The notes beneath the pieces are model-generated. The model made no database searches. It worked only from the letters and a program-made list of their open reading frames with translations, and was not told the origin of the DNA. A program made the translations under genes and the position numbers. Shown piece after piece: positions 1 to 9,234 of a stretch of DNA of 64,000 bases. How positions within the stretch are numbered: the stretch's first letter is position 1; each line of letters opens with the position of its first letter. The stretch spans positions 826,210,503 to 826,274,502 of the forward strand of contig CM062819.1 of NCBI GenBank assembly GCA_031772625.1, in the 5' to 3' direction. The stretch is from Pinus tabuliformis (taxonomy: Eukaryota; Streptophyta; Pinopsida; Pinales; Pinaceae).

Positions 1-379
1 ATAGAGGTAGTCTAGACACATGCATTTTACCTTCATAGAAGTAATGGCATCTCTTTCAGTAGTTTGCATTCCCATCTTTGCATCAGTAAGACTAGCTGGT
101 AGAATTAGGGTTTGCTAGGGTTTGCGTTTCTTGTTGGCTTTCAGTTCCTTTCTGCAAGTAGATTAGCTTCCTTTGAGTTAGCTTTCATCCATCAGTTAAA
201 AAGCTTCTTCTAAGAGCTCACAGAAGTTGGCTTGAGCCCCTAGCGAACTTGTGCCAGCTGACCAAGTGACAGCTGCGGCAAGAGCTAGTACTTGTGCATA
301 CAGCACCGTCGCTTCCAAGTTTGTTACGAACTACCGGGTTGATAAAACTAAAGAAGGAAGCTCCAGGAGTTGTAGCATT
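1..379. other. Unassigned sequence at the window edge
   Basis: I recognise nothing here. The RT similarity of the neighbouring element R1, read on the minus strand, stops near 380. The sequence to the left keeps no retroelement motif in any frame, so it is either unrelated DNA joined by a deletion or RT too decayed to read. Confidence 0.4.
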
Positions 380-890
380 ATTGATACAATATAGGAGCCC
401 ACCAATGATGATTGTCCTTTGATGAGGCTTTGTTGAGATTTCTAAATTCCACACATAACCTTATTTCTCCATTCTTTTTTATGATAGGGACTAGGTTTTC
501 TACTCAATCTGAATACCTTAAAGGTACAATGATCTTGGCCCGGAGAAACTTCCTTACCTCCTTTTCAATAGAAGGAAGTAACAGGGGGTTAATCTTCATA
601 AGCTTATTCTTATATGGTTTCCCCTACCCTTCAAAGGGATCTTATGTTGAATAATAGTATTTTATAAATGTTTTTAAATCATCATAAGACTGAGAAAACA
701 CATCCATATACTTTTTCAAAATCTCAAGGTACCTCTTATTATACTTATGAGGAACTCCCTTTGCTAACTTGATTATCCAAGGATCCTTTGCAGAACCAAT
801 GTTGCAGTCTTCCACCTGCTCTTCAATTTCTTGCTTAGTTGGCTTGGCAGCCACATCATTTGAGTTGAACAATATTTCCAAGGGAACCAA
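380..890 (-). pseudogene. R1 reverse transcriptase, amino-terminal fragment
   Basis: In minus frames the run includes the pre-RT segment (YMDVFSQSYDDLKTF, the usual FAWSYEDLKTYD region) at about 670-700. It then gives a frameshifted IIQHKIPLK and, near 400-455, LCVEFRNLNKASSKDN, which corresponds to the RT motif CVDFRNLN-K-S-KDNYPLP. At least three frames are needed, so it is a pseudogene. The palm (FLDGFSGY, YLDD) is not found; similarity ends soon after KDN. It lies downstream of the RNase H remnant rather than upstream of it, which is the odd feature of this lineage. Confidence 0.8.
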
Positions 891-1119
891 ACCCCTATGA
901 ATAGTTTTACCCTTCAGCTATAAAATCTTGTGTCCTGTGATGGTTTCTTCTCAACTAGCCTTTTGTTCATATATCATTCTCTCTTTTCCTTATCAATTAC
1001 TGAATTTTAGAATTATCCTATAAATTCCATGAAGTGTTTTATCTGCTCCTCATCTTCAAACACCTATCAATGTCTGACATTATCTAGTACTGATGGTATG
1101 TATCTGACCTCAATTTCAT

Positions 1120-1534
1120 ATCTGAGAAATGGATTTTGAGGAGGTTTGAAGTTGTTGGCATCTATAGCCAAGGAATCAACCATTTGATTTCTTTCTCTAG
1201 GAAAGAATTAAATGTTGAAGGCTAAGAAAAAATTATCAATCAAATCCCAGACCTCATTTTGGTAAGGCTTTAATATTGGATGTTTTGTTTGGCATTTATT
1301 CCTAATATATTTCACTACTAGCTCTGAATCTCCAAACACAACCAAGGACCCAATATTAAGATTTCTAGTAGCTTGCAGACCTACTAGCAAGGATTCATAT
1401 TCAACAGCATTATTAGTGGCTTCAAACTCCAACTTGAAGGAGAGAGGGATCAAGCTACCTTCTGGGGACACCAACAATACACCTGCCCTATTTCCTTCCT
1501 TGGAATAAGCACCATCAAAGTATAACTTCCACAC
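1120..1534 (-). pseudogene. R1 RNase H domain located between protease and RT
   Basis: A 108-codon open stretch begins LYFDGAYSKEG and continues with EATNNAVEYESLL and FGDSELVV. These are the first three acidic positions (D, E, D) of the RNase H DEDD set. After one stop codon near 1206 the frame goes on through ERNQMVDSLA, which carries the fourth acidic residue, then a linker ending near 1050. RNase H would degrade the RNA strand of the RNA/DNA hybrid during reverse transcription. The form resembles the additional (archaeal-type) RNase H of plant Tat-like elements. Its place before RT, not after it, is unusual. Confidence 0.85.
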
Positions 1535-1717
1535 TTTATCACATTCCAGTGATTGTTAATTTAGTTGGACTAGAGATTTCACCTATGTTTTCTCTAGGAT
1601 TAGTTCATTTTCCTCTAATAGCAAGCAAGAGAACTCCGTTTCTTTATCATACACAAAGGCGTTATTGGAACAATTAGCTCTTGTAACTGCTTTTACAAAC
1701 CTCAAGTGTCTGTATAG

Positions 1718-2100
1718 TCATCTTTCTTCTCCACCAAACACAAGGATGGTATCATATGTTAAATCCAATTTGATGGATCGTCCAATCTTATACCCGCATG
1801 GCTTGCACAAGAGAATACTGAATCTTGCAACGATATCAGCTACTACAATATCCATTACCACACTTTTTGCAGGGATCTCAGCAAAATTTTCAACCAAATA
1901 TTTAATTATCCCTAGACATTTTACTCTTTTGGAGCCAAAAGAATATATATCTTTATACGGCCTTGTTATTTGTAACCCAAATTGCTCCATCAAATACAAT
2001 GGCATCAAATTGTGAAAATCTCTTGAGTCAAGCATGAAATTGTGTAATAAAATCCCATGAACTACCAAAGTAACATAAAAGGGGGTAGTGGAAGAGTCTT
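1718..2100 (-). pseudogene. R1 retropepsin-like aspartic protease
   Basis: A 116-codon minus-strand run contains LHNFMLDSRDFHNLMP where intact relatives have a D-S-G triad. The catalytic Asp and Ser remain but Gly has become Arg. Downstream blocks GLQITRPYKDIYSF, VKCLGIIKYLVE and VMDIVVADI match the protease of R2 block by block. It would cleave the Gag-Pol polyprotein. The lost Gly in the flap-side triad suggests it is inactive. It sits between the gag tail and RNase H. Confidence 0.85.
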
Positions 2101-2341
2101 ATTCCTCAACATGAGGTCCAAATACAACCATGGGCCTTTCTTCCTGGAGGTTCAGACTATCATGCAAAGGAGCTATGGTGGATGGACACATGAACTAAGA
2201 CACCTGGGCTTTATAATTAGTCTATTTTAATAGTTTGGTCAAAGGGAAAGAGATTTTTACCTTCTCTATTTCTTTTTGAATATTGAATGTATGAGAGCTT
2301 CTATCAGCTATGCCAACATTAGAAGGCTCTTCTTATTTATC

Positions 2342-3160
2342 TCAAAATGGTTTGGATGGTAAAGGTGATTGCTTTGTTTTAGAAACCTCAGACTTGTGGA
2401 GAATGGAACCTAGAGACTCTTTATTTCTAGTTGAGGCTTGGTCTAGATGCTTATTTCCTTTCTCTGCTAATTTTGGATGATTTGAGGGAGAGGACTTCTC
2501 ATTTAGGTCTTGAATTCTAGATCTTTTCCTAGAAGATCTAAGATCATATTTCTTGTACATCTGTTCTTGCATGAAGTCAGGAAAATTCCTACAGTAGTTT
2601 TCAATCTCACCATCATCTAGTGGTGCACCCAAATCATCCCCTCCTTCCTCATGTGCTTTAGCTTCATATTCCCCATCCAAAAAAGGAAAATTTTGATTTT
2701 ATTGAACTTCCATAGTTTCTTCAGCATGCTCCTCCATATCATCCTCTAAGTACAATGGAAGTTGAATGTGATCTTGCTGTTCTTTTCCCTCCCTCTGCAA
2801 GAGCTGCAAGAGGAGTCTCATGTACTGAGGATTTAAACTTCAGTTAGGAGTTGGTTGGTTTTGTCTAGGAAAATTCCTACAGTAGTTTTCAATATCACCA
2901 TCATCTAGTGGTGCACCCAAATCATCCCCTCCTTCCTCATGTGCTTTAGCTTCATATTCCTCATCCAAAAAAGGAAAATTTTTATTTTATTGAACTTCCA
3001 TAGTTTCTTCAGCATGCTCCTCTATATCATCCTCTAAGTACAATGGAAGTTGAATGTGATCTTGTTGTTCTTTTCCCTCCCTCTGCAAGAGCTACAAGAG
3101 GAGTCTCCTGTACTGAGGATTTAAACTTTGGTTAGGAGTTGGTTGGTTTTGTCTAGGATG
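2342..3160 (-). pseudogene. R1 gag carboxy-terminal spacer, containing a duplication
   Basis: The longest open part (2342-2680, minus) is acidic then basic: EEGGDDLGAPLDDGE followed by KKYDLRSSRKR, a typical spacer between capsid and protease in this lineage. The same coding segment appears twice because of a 288-bp direct duplication (separate entry). No zinc knuckle is visible. The frame links the capsid entry to the right with the protease to the left, interrupted by stops near 2700 and 3160. Confidence 0.7.
2579..3158. repeat. 288-bp tandem direct duplication inside R1 gag
   Basis: The segment beginning gaaaattcctacagtag at 2581 recurs at 2869, and both copies end with ttgtctagga (2861-2870 and 3149-3158). 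Spacing is exactly 288 bp, i.e. 96 codons, so the duplication keeps the reading frame. The copies differ by only a handful of substitutions by eye, so the event is younger than most of the decay around it. Confidence 0.95.
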
Positions 3161-3219
3161 TTTTTTATTTTCCAATTCTAGATAAACTAGATTGTTAGAT
3201 AGCTTTATTATCAGTTTAT

Positions 3220-3850
3220 TCATTTCCACGAGCTTCTTCTCTTTAGCTTCCTTTCCCTCATTTGAGGAATTGGCTTCCTCCTTCCCCTTATCCTATATCC
3301 ATGATCACTTCTAACTCTCAAATTCCCAGTAGACGTAAAATTTTCCTCAACTTCTAAATCATCTATTTGGATATAGTCCAAGTAGTGAGACTTCCTTTCT
3401 CTGAGAGTGAAACCAAAATCTGGCTCAAAATCCCCAGCAAAAACCACTTTAGCAGCAACTTGTGGAGGTTTTCTTTTAGGAGGAAGAATATTGTACAATT
3501 TATTAAACCTCTTTATGAATTCAGACACATATTCATTATTTTTTTTCTTCATGGCATTAAATTCAATGAGGATGTACCCATGGTCCCTCTTCTCCCCCCA
3601 TTTTTGCATGAAAGAATTCTCCAGGTCCTCCCATGTAGAGATTGAAGCATTTGGTAGGGCTTTAAACCATTTCCTAGCTTCCCCATCCAAATATTGGACA
3701 AAAATTCTTAACACCACATCTAGGTGTTCCATGTTAAAGTTCTTAGCAAATGCATAGAAAATTTCTATATGCCTTTATGCTAAAACATCATCTTCTCCAG
3801 TGAATATTGGCAAGAGCTTAACATAGTCTTGTGGAATACCATTTAAGGGT
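3220..3850 (-). pseudogene. R1 gag capsid (retrotransposon gag domain)
   Basis: The 170-codon minus run carries the Ty3/gypsy capsid signature: FVQYLDGEARKWFKALP, STWEDLENSFMQKWG, and EFIKRFNKLYNILP. The reading continues upstream across one stop (near 3777) through LLPIFTGEDDVLA and RHIEIFYAFAKNF, so the domain starts near 3850. Capsid assembles the virus-like particle in the cytoplasm. The family and order are clear; function is lost through stops. Confidence 0.88.
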
Positions 3851-3978
3851 TGTGGTAAATCCAATGGAGCATGCTTGTTTACAATAAATCCTGGGATATC
3901 CATATTGAGCAAGGGAGGTCGTAGGAGGTTTATTACAGGTCCTTGCAGAGGGGTTATCTGAGTGGTAGATGACCAGGT

Positions 3979-4305
3979 CTAGGTTGGGAAGCTATTCACA
4001 CTATGTTTGGGACTACCTATAAGGATGTATTTTACCTCTTCTATATCATGGGAGGCATGAAATGAGAAAGATGGTGAACTGATATAGGCTTCTTCATTTT
4101 GTACTCTTAAGAAGAATGTGCCAAATGGTAAACCACATTCTTGAGCATACTCCAAAACTATGAAGGGAAAATCTAAATAGTTTATCACAGCCTTTTGATA
4201 GCTAGAAGAGGATACTACTGGTCCAAGATAGGTCACAGGAACAGGGATGACAGGGGTCTTTTCCTTCCAGATCCTCCTAGATATTATCCTTTCGGGGTTA
4301 GGCAC
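3979..4305 (-). pseudogene. R1 gag amino-terminal extension (putative)
   Basis: A 108-codon minus-strand open stretch starts MPNPERIISRRIW just inside the leader and ends before the capsid region. I do not recognise a domain. Position right after the primer site and leader suggests the first part of Gag. R2 has a matching but shorter start (MERIIAARYGPL near 13650). No signal peptide or membrane segment is evident. Confidence 0.5.
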
Positions 4306-4486
4306 AACAAGATTTCTCTATTGTGAAGTATCCAAGTCAGTGTGTGGCCTCTTGAAATCCAAGATGGTTAGAATGTAATTTATATAGTGAAGTCGCCAAG
4401 GTGAGATATATTCAACCCACATCCCTTTATTCTCACCTTCCCAAAGGGTGTACAAATTTCATACCTAGGGAAGATATTTTGATTCA

Positions 4487-4504
4487 TCCCTAGAAATGGT
4501 GCCA
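4487..4504 (-). other. R1 primer-binding site
   Basis: On the minus strand the sequence TGGCACCATTTCTAGGGA starts 5 nt inside the LTR edge at 4510. It resembles the TGGCGCCGTTGCCGGGGA primer site (tRNA-Asp type) of many plant gypsy elements, with several substitutions. It fixes the 5' end and orientation of R1. Confidence 0.7.
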
Positions 4505-4509
4505 AAATA

Positions 4510-5110
4510 TGTTGTAGCTCCTAGAGACGAACCTTGGGTTGAGGAGAGACCAGTGCCTAGGACATCTTTATGAGTGTCTTAAATATTTGTTGGAAATTTC
4601 CATCACACTTAGTGTTTAAAATTTTGAGAGGAAATCAATTCATAACCTTCCTTAATAGGAGAAATGCAAATTCATGACGTAAACTATTACTCATGAAAGC
4701 ATTAAAATTATATCCATAGCAGCCAACGTCACATAACTTGTAGTTTATCATTCGTTATATTATATTTGGTAGAATTATAGAGCAAGAAGGAAAATTGATA
4801 AACAAGGCTTAAATCTAAGAATCTGATGTATCAAAATTCTGAGTGAAATGGATCAAACAAAGAATTGAATAGAATGCAAAGATAAATGGAGTACATTTTA
4901 AGGATTAGCTTTCATATCAATATAGGCATCTTTCATCAGCATTAGACCAAGATGAATCCATAAACTCATGAAAACACTTCCAGCAAATACTATTACATGT
5001 AACCTGAGAAGAATAATAAGAACATATGGAACAAACACAAAAATAGCACATAGTACGTATTCAGATGAGCTAGAATCTCCAAAAATTTGTATTAATTTTT
5101 CATAGGGCAC
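4510..5110 (-). repeat. R1 5' LTR, internal-side part
   Basis: Starting with TGTTGTAGCTCC next to the primer site, this stretch should be the inner end of the R1 5' LTR. It shows only a general likeness to the R2 LTR start (TGTTATCACTCC). Element A interrupts at 5111 and the continuation is probably among 8712-9234, but I cannot place its outer terminus. A hydrophobic minus-strand run at about 4900-5090 is probably chance. Confidence 0.55.
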
Positions 5111-6083
5111 TGTTGGGATGGGGTCTCCTGGGACAATTTTGGAGAAAAAGCCCAAATTCTGATGTAAAAAGATGTAAAGTCTCCACAAATTGTGGTCGTC
5201 GAGTGCGTAGCTAGTTAAGAGTCAAAAAGGGTTTTACCCTTCTTTTATGTAACTGGAGTCGGCTTTTGAAGATCTACCCATGGTTTGCAGACCATGGGAT
5301 TGTATAAATAGGTGTGTCTTAGAGAATCTAAGGCAAGTAAGAAGAATTCTATTGTTACGAGGATGATTTCTAGCACAGAGGTAGAAGTCTTAGAGGAGGG
5401 AAAGGCTCTGCAGCTGAGTGCGTGGAAGCCTAGAGTAGCATCCACAGCTGAGTGCGCTGACCCCTGCAGTTGAGTGTGTAGGGAAGTTTTGAGTTTGTAA
5501 GCCTTTGTTGAATATCAATAAAGAAGATTGTTATAGAAATTCATGTGTTTATTCCCTTTACTTATGTTATGTATGAATGCACTATATGTTGTGATGAATG
5601 ATTGTTTTATAAAATAATGATGTATTAATGTGCGACTTTACTTAATCTATATTGCTATATGAACACAATTAATGTTAAGTGACTACGTGAAGATCATAAT
5701 GCTTTCTGTTAAAGTTATCGCACACTTAGGTAATTCTGAGTAACTACTGATCTAAGGGTAATCTAAAGCATGTGTAAGTAGCTAATTGCCCTATTTAAGG
5801 TCCGCAAAAGCGAATCGTAGACCTTCGCAGAGGTCTAGAGGCTGATTGAAAGAAGTTACAACAATAGGTCATAGGAGCATAGAGGTCTGTGCGAAGGAAG
5901 ATCTAGTTCGCCAAAAGGACATCACACTGATCTTTGGGTGCAAAAACTTGGTTCCAGCATCCCCCCATACTACTTCGAGTGAGACTTCAGCCCGCACACC
6001 ATGGATTGATGCCAAAAGGGCCAATAGTGTAGGGATTTGTTTGGCATAACTAACTCTAAACATGGGTCAGGACCCCCTAAGCA
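5111..6083 (+). repeat. A 5' LTR
   Basis: Begins TGTTGGGATGG and ends near GACCCCCTAAGCA. It matches 7734-8711 along its length. It contains TATAAATA at 5303-5310, three GCAGCTGAGTGC-like blocks at about 5408-5482, and AATAAAG at 5517-5523. This gives the expected promoter, R-region and poly(A) order. Confidence 0.9.
5303..5310 (+). promoter_or_regulatory. TATA box of the A 5' LTR
   Basis: TATAAATA lies just after an ACCATGGGAT block. The same TATAAATAG context recurs in every family N LTR here (A 3' LTR 7926-7933; minus strand in B, D and E), so it is the likely Pol II core promoter. The AATAAAG signal follows about 210 bp downstream. Confidence 0.75.
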
Positions 6084-6109
6084 CTGGAACCAGATTGGCA
6101 CTCTCTGTT

Positions 6110-7722
6110 CAATATAGCTACGGGTTCCAGCAAAGGCGTGGCGAGTTCCACTAAGAAGAAGACGAAGGAGGCAACAAAGAAGGAGGTCTAGTAGTTGGCT
6201 GAGAAGTGAAGCAAGGAGGTCGAGGAGAAGGCCTGGCTAGAAAAGGAGTGTGTTGCAAAGCACAAGGCTGAGCAGGAACAACATGACTCTGAGCGAAGCA
6301 GTAAATCCCTTTCACCCCAGACCGAGGAAGAAGAACAGTCAGAGCAGGGTGGTGGCATGGACGAAGGATAGAGCACCCCATTCTAGGTGAAGAGGTATAG
6401 GGAATAGCAGAAGGAGGGTCCCCAAAAGTAGTCAAAAGCGATGAAGCCACCGCTCGATCCCATTATGCTCCAGAAGGCAATCTAGACAAGACAGAAGATA
6501 AAGTGCATGACACCACAACGAAACTATTGTAGTAATTCAAACAAAAGCACCTGTAGTCACTAGGCACTCTTCAAAAATATATATGCGAACTACAGACCCA
6601 GACCAACAAGATCCATGTGGATGCAAGGCAAGTGAGTGCCGCACAGACGAGTCTGGCACTAGGGACCAGTTAGGGTGTTGAGATGGTTAGGTTAGTGGAT
6701 CTCCGAGTAGTCGTGCTACCGGAAGGGTCCTTGAGCACAAAATTGATTGATGACAAGGTCATCATGAGTACTCTGAAGAAAATTAGCCTCAACCTCGTAG
6801 CGCTCCCCAACGAATATCTTAACATGCTACAGATAGGTGTGACAGTGGAGTTACGAGCACCGGAGCAGCACGCTCTCAGCCTAATAAATGAATATCAGGT
6901 GAACAATGAGCAAATGTTCACCGAAAAAAGGAGGCCCTAAAGGCAAAAGAGATTATCTAGGTGTAGAGCGCCCAGCTGGCGACTGCGGTTGCAGAGGCTT
7001 GCAAGATAGTGCCAAAGTTGCACATACCTGAGGAGGCGCCGCTTGAGGCCAAGATCAGGAAACTTGCAGCAGGTGTCCGCGATGCTAAGGCAGAGGTGGC
7101 CTGAGTTTAGTTCAAGCTCAACATGAAAATCACCAAACTGGATCTCAAGTCACAGCTTTCGACCCTGCCAGAAGTTAGGGAACAATGTGAAGTTGCTGCT
7201 AAGGATGTAATAGCCACTCTAGATGGTGCGATTGTGGACTGCACAACGTTGTTTGAGCAAGCCATGAAAGTAGTGATGACCCTGTGGGAAGATCCCAACC
7301 TGTAGAGATTAAAAAACAGATACTTGCGAGCTTCAATAGTAGTACAACGAAGTGCGGGCGATGGCGTGCTCAATGGCTATAGTGCATCGCCTCACCAAGT
7401 TGCAGGAGGGGAAGAAACTCCTTACACAAGTGGAAGTAGCATAAAAAAAGAGGCAGTCCTTAAGGTGCGGTTGGATCCTTGGTTGTAAGAATCCTACCAA
7501 GTCTCCACCAACATACAGGAAAATTTGGTGAACCTAAAAATTACATAGCAGAAGATCAAGCAAGACAATGAAGGACCAGCCACTGAAGAGTTGGTCGAAC
7601 AGGTGAAGCAATCAGCCACGTAGAGCGCGGCTGAAGTAGCAATGGTGCAGGTGGAGCTAGGGGATCTTTGCAATAATATCTCCGCACTAGCTGAGTGACT
7701 CAAGGTCGATTCATGATCTTTG
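6110..7722 (+). pseudogene. A: ORF3 carboxy-terminal remnant
   Basis: Plus-strand frames give a Lys/Glu-rich segment (6130-6300), then an open stretch 6683-6940 (KLIDDKVIMSTLKKISLNL, LQIGVTVELRAPE) and another at 7123-7305 (DCTTLFEQAMKVV, LWEDPNL). These align with the tail of ORF3 in B (TLPRETLYQLQDGITIELH; LEQAF, EDPNV) and D. The end is heptad-like and probably a coiled coil. Stops occur throughout. This is the only coding content of A and shows ORF3 also travelled in deleted copies. Confidence 0.7.
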
Positions 7723-7733
7723 TGTTGGGGGGC

Positions 7734-8711
7734 TGTTGGGATGGGGTCCCCTGGATTAGTTTTGGGACAAAAGCCCAAATTTTAATGTAAGAAGATGTAA
7801 AGTCTCTACAAATTGTGGTGGCAGAGCGTGTAGCTAGTTAAGAGTCAAAAAGGGTTTTACCCTTCTTTAACGTAATTGGAGTCAGCTTTTGAAGATCTAC
7901 CCATGGTCCAAGGACCATGGGATTGTATAAATAGGTGTGTCTTAGAGAGTCTAAGGCAAGTAAAAAGAAGTCTATGGGTATGAGTGAATAAGTCTAGGAC
8001 AGAGGTAGAAGTCTTAGAGGAGGGAAAGGCTATGCAGCTGAGTGCACAGAGGCCTAGAGTAGTTTCCACAGCTGAGTGCGAGGACCCCTGCAGTTGAGTG
8101 CGCAGGGAAATTTTGAGTCTATAAACCTTTCCTGAATATCAATAAGGAAGATTGTTACAAAAATTCCTGTGTTTAGCCCCTTTACTTCTGTTATGTATGA
8201 ATGCACTATATGTTGTGATGAATGATGGTTTTATAAAATAATGATGTATTAATGCATGACTTTACTTAGTCTATATTGTTATCTGAACATAATTAATGTT
8301 AAGTGATTATGCAAAGAACACAATGCTTTCTATTAAAGTTATCACACACTTAGGTAATTCCGAGTAACTGATGATCTAAGGGTAATCTAAAGCACGCATA
8401 AGTAGCTAATTGACTTTTTTAGGGTCCGCAAAAGCCAATCATAGACCTTCACGAAGGTCTAGAGGCTGATTGAAGGAAGTTACATCAATAGGCCATAGGA
8501 GCGTAGCGGTCTATGCAAAGGCAGATCTAGCTCGCCAAGAGGACATCACACTGATTTCTGGGTGCGGAAACTTGGTTCCAGCATCCCCCCATACTGCTTC
8601 GAGTGAGACTTCAGTCTGCACACAACGGATTGATGTCTAAAGGGCTAGTAGTGTAGGGATTTGTTTGGCACAACAAACTCTGAACCTGGGTTAGGACCCC
8701 CTAAGCCAACA
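7734..8711 (+). repeat. A 3' LTR
   Basis: TGTTGGGATGG to AAGCCAACA, 978 bp, matching 5111-6083. TATAAATA lies at 7926-7933, and CAGCTGAGTGC blocks plus AATAAGG follow near 8035-8150. A purine tract (7725-7733) directly precedes it. Confidence 0.92.
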
Positions 8712-9234
8712 AGCACACATTTCATTGACAATATAATGATCTTCTCTCTTGGAAATCCCAAAATTCTAAACCCTTGGTTCAGTCTCTAATTTTTTTTTTA
8801 TAGGGCCTCAGAGGGAGAGCCCATTACAAAATATTCATTCTTGATTTCATTGCAATGGATAAGCATCACAAAAAATTCAACATGCTTTGTGGCATAGTTG
8901 TACTAACCAAACCCTAACTGACTGACTAAAACTAAAATATTTACATAAAACAGGAAATAAAAGTGTCATAATCAACATAATCTGTAGTATCACTAGTCAT
9001 GATAGGTAGATTATGGATGTTACATAGATGGTTCGATGATTGGAGCACATAAGGGTTGATGAACTACTCGCATCTTTGCCACAGTGATAGTGTTGGCAGA
9101 GGACCCCGAAAGAATCATTGATATGCAATTTTGAGGTTGGTCAGACCTGTGTAGTTTAGTATAGGGTGAAACAGGTTCTTTACAATCCCTAGTAGTTGAA
9201 AGTCCCTCTTCAGATAGTTTACCACAGTTGTACC
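8712..9234 (-). pseudogene. Substrate Q, left fragment between A and R2
   Basis: Minus-strand frames read GTTVVNYLKRDFQLLG and NYTGLTNLKIAYQ (9229-9110), then decay. Removing R2 with one copy of GTACC joins this frame to EKVSTLK at 16020-16060, so the segment predates R2. I recognise no family. It may belong to another retroelement or to a decayed gene. The first 300 bases hold nothing else I can name. Confidence 0.45.

Larger units (their letters stand above)
380..5110 (-). mobile_element. R1: truncated Ty3/gypsy retrotransposon with RNase H before RT
   Basis: Read on the minus strand the element runs: part of the 5' LTR (from 4510 rightward), a primer-binding site at 4487-4504, gag (4305 down to about 2340), protease (2068-1718), RNase H (1534 to about 1120), a linker, and the start of reverse transcriptase (890-380). 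Integrase and the 3' LTR are absent. Many stops and frameshifts show it is dead. The protein types match R2 and R3 in this window, so the three are one lineage. The right end of its LTR is not resolved because A and other elements follow. Confidence 0.85.
5111..8711 (+). mobile_element. A: internally deleted family N LTR retrotransposon
   Basis: Two LTRs (5111-6083 and 7734-8711) flank 1.65 kb. Just inside them lie a primer-like TGGAACCAGATTGGCACT and a purine tract ttggggggc. The flanks GGCAC (5106-5110) and AGCAC (8712-8716) look like a 5-bp target duplication with one change. The interior has no gag, protease, RT or integrase. It keeps only the 3' part of ORF3, the extra gene of family N (B, D, E). 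Orientation is opposite to the other family N copies. Confidence 0.88.

Noticed and set aside
3407-3757. Plus-strand frame over R1 gag
   Set aside because: Shadow of the capsid on the minus strand, which carries recognisable motifs.
6151-6450. Ser/Pro-rich minus frame in A
   Set aside because: Antisense to the Lys/Glu-rich ORF3 hinge on the plus strand, which is supported by B and D.
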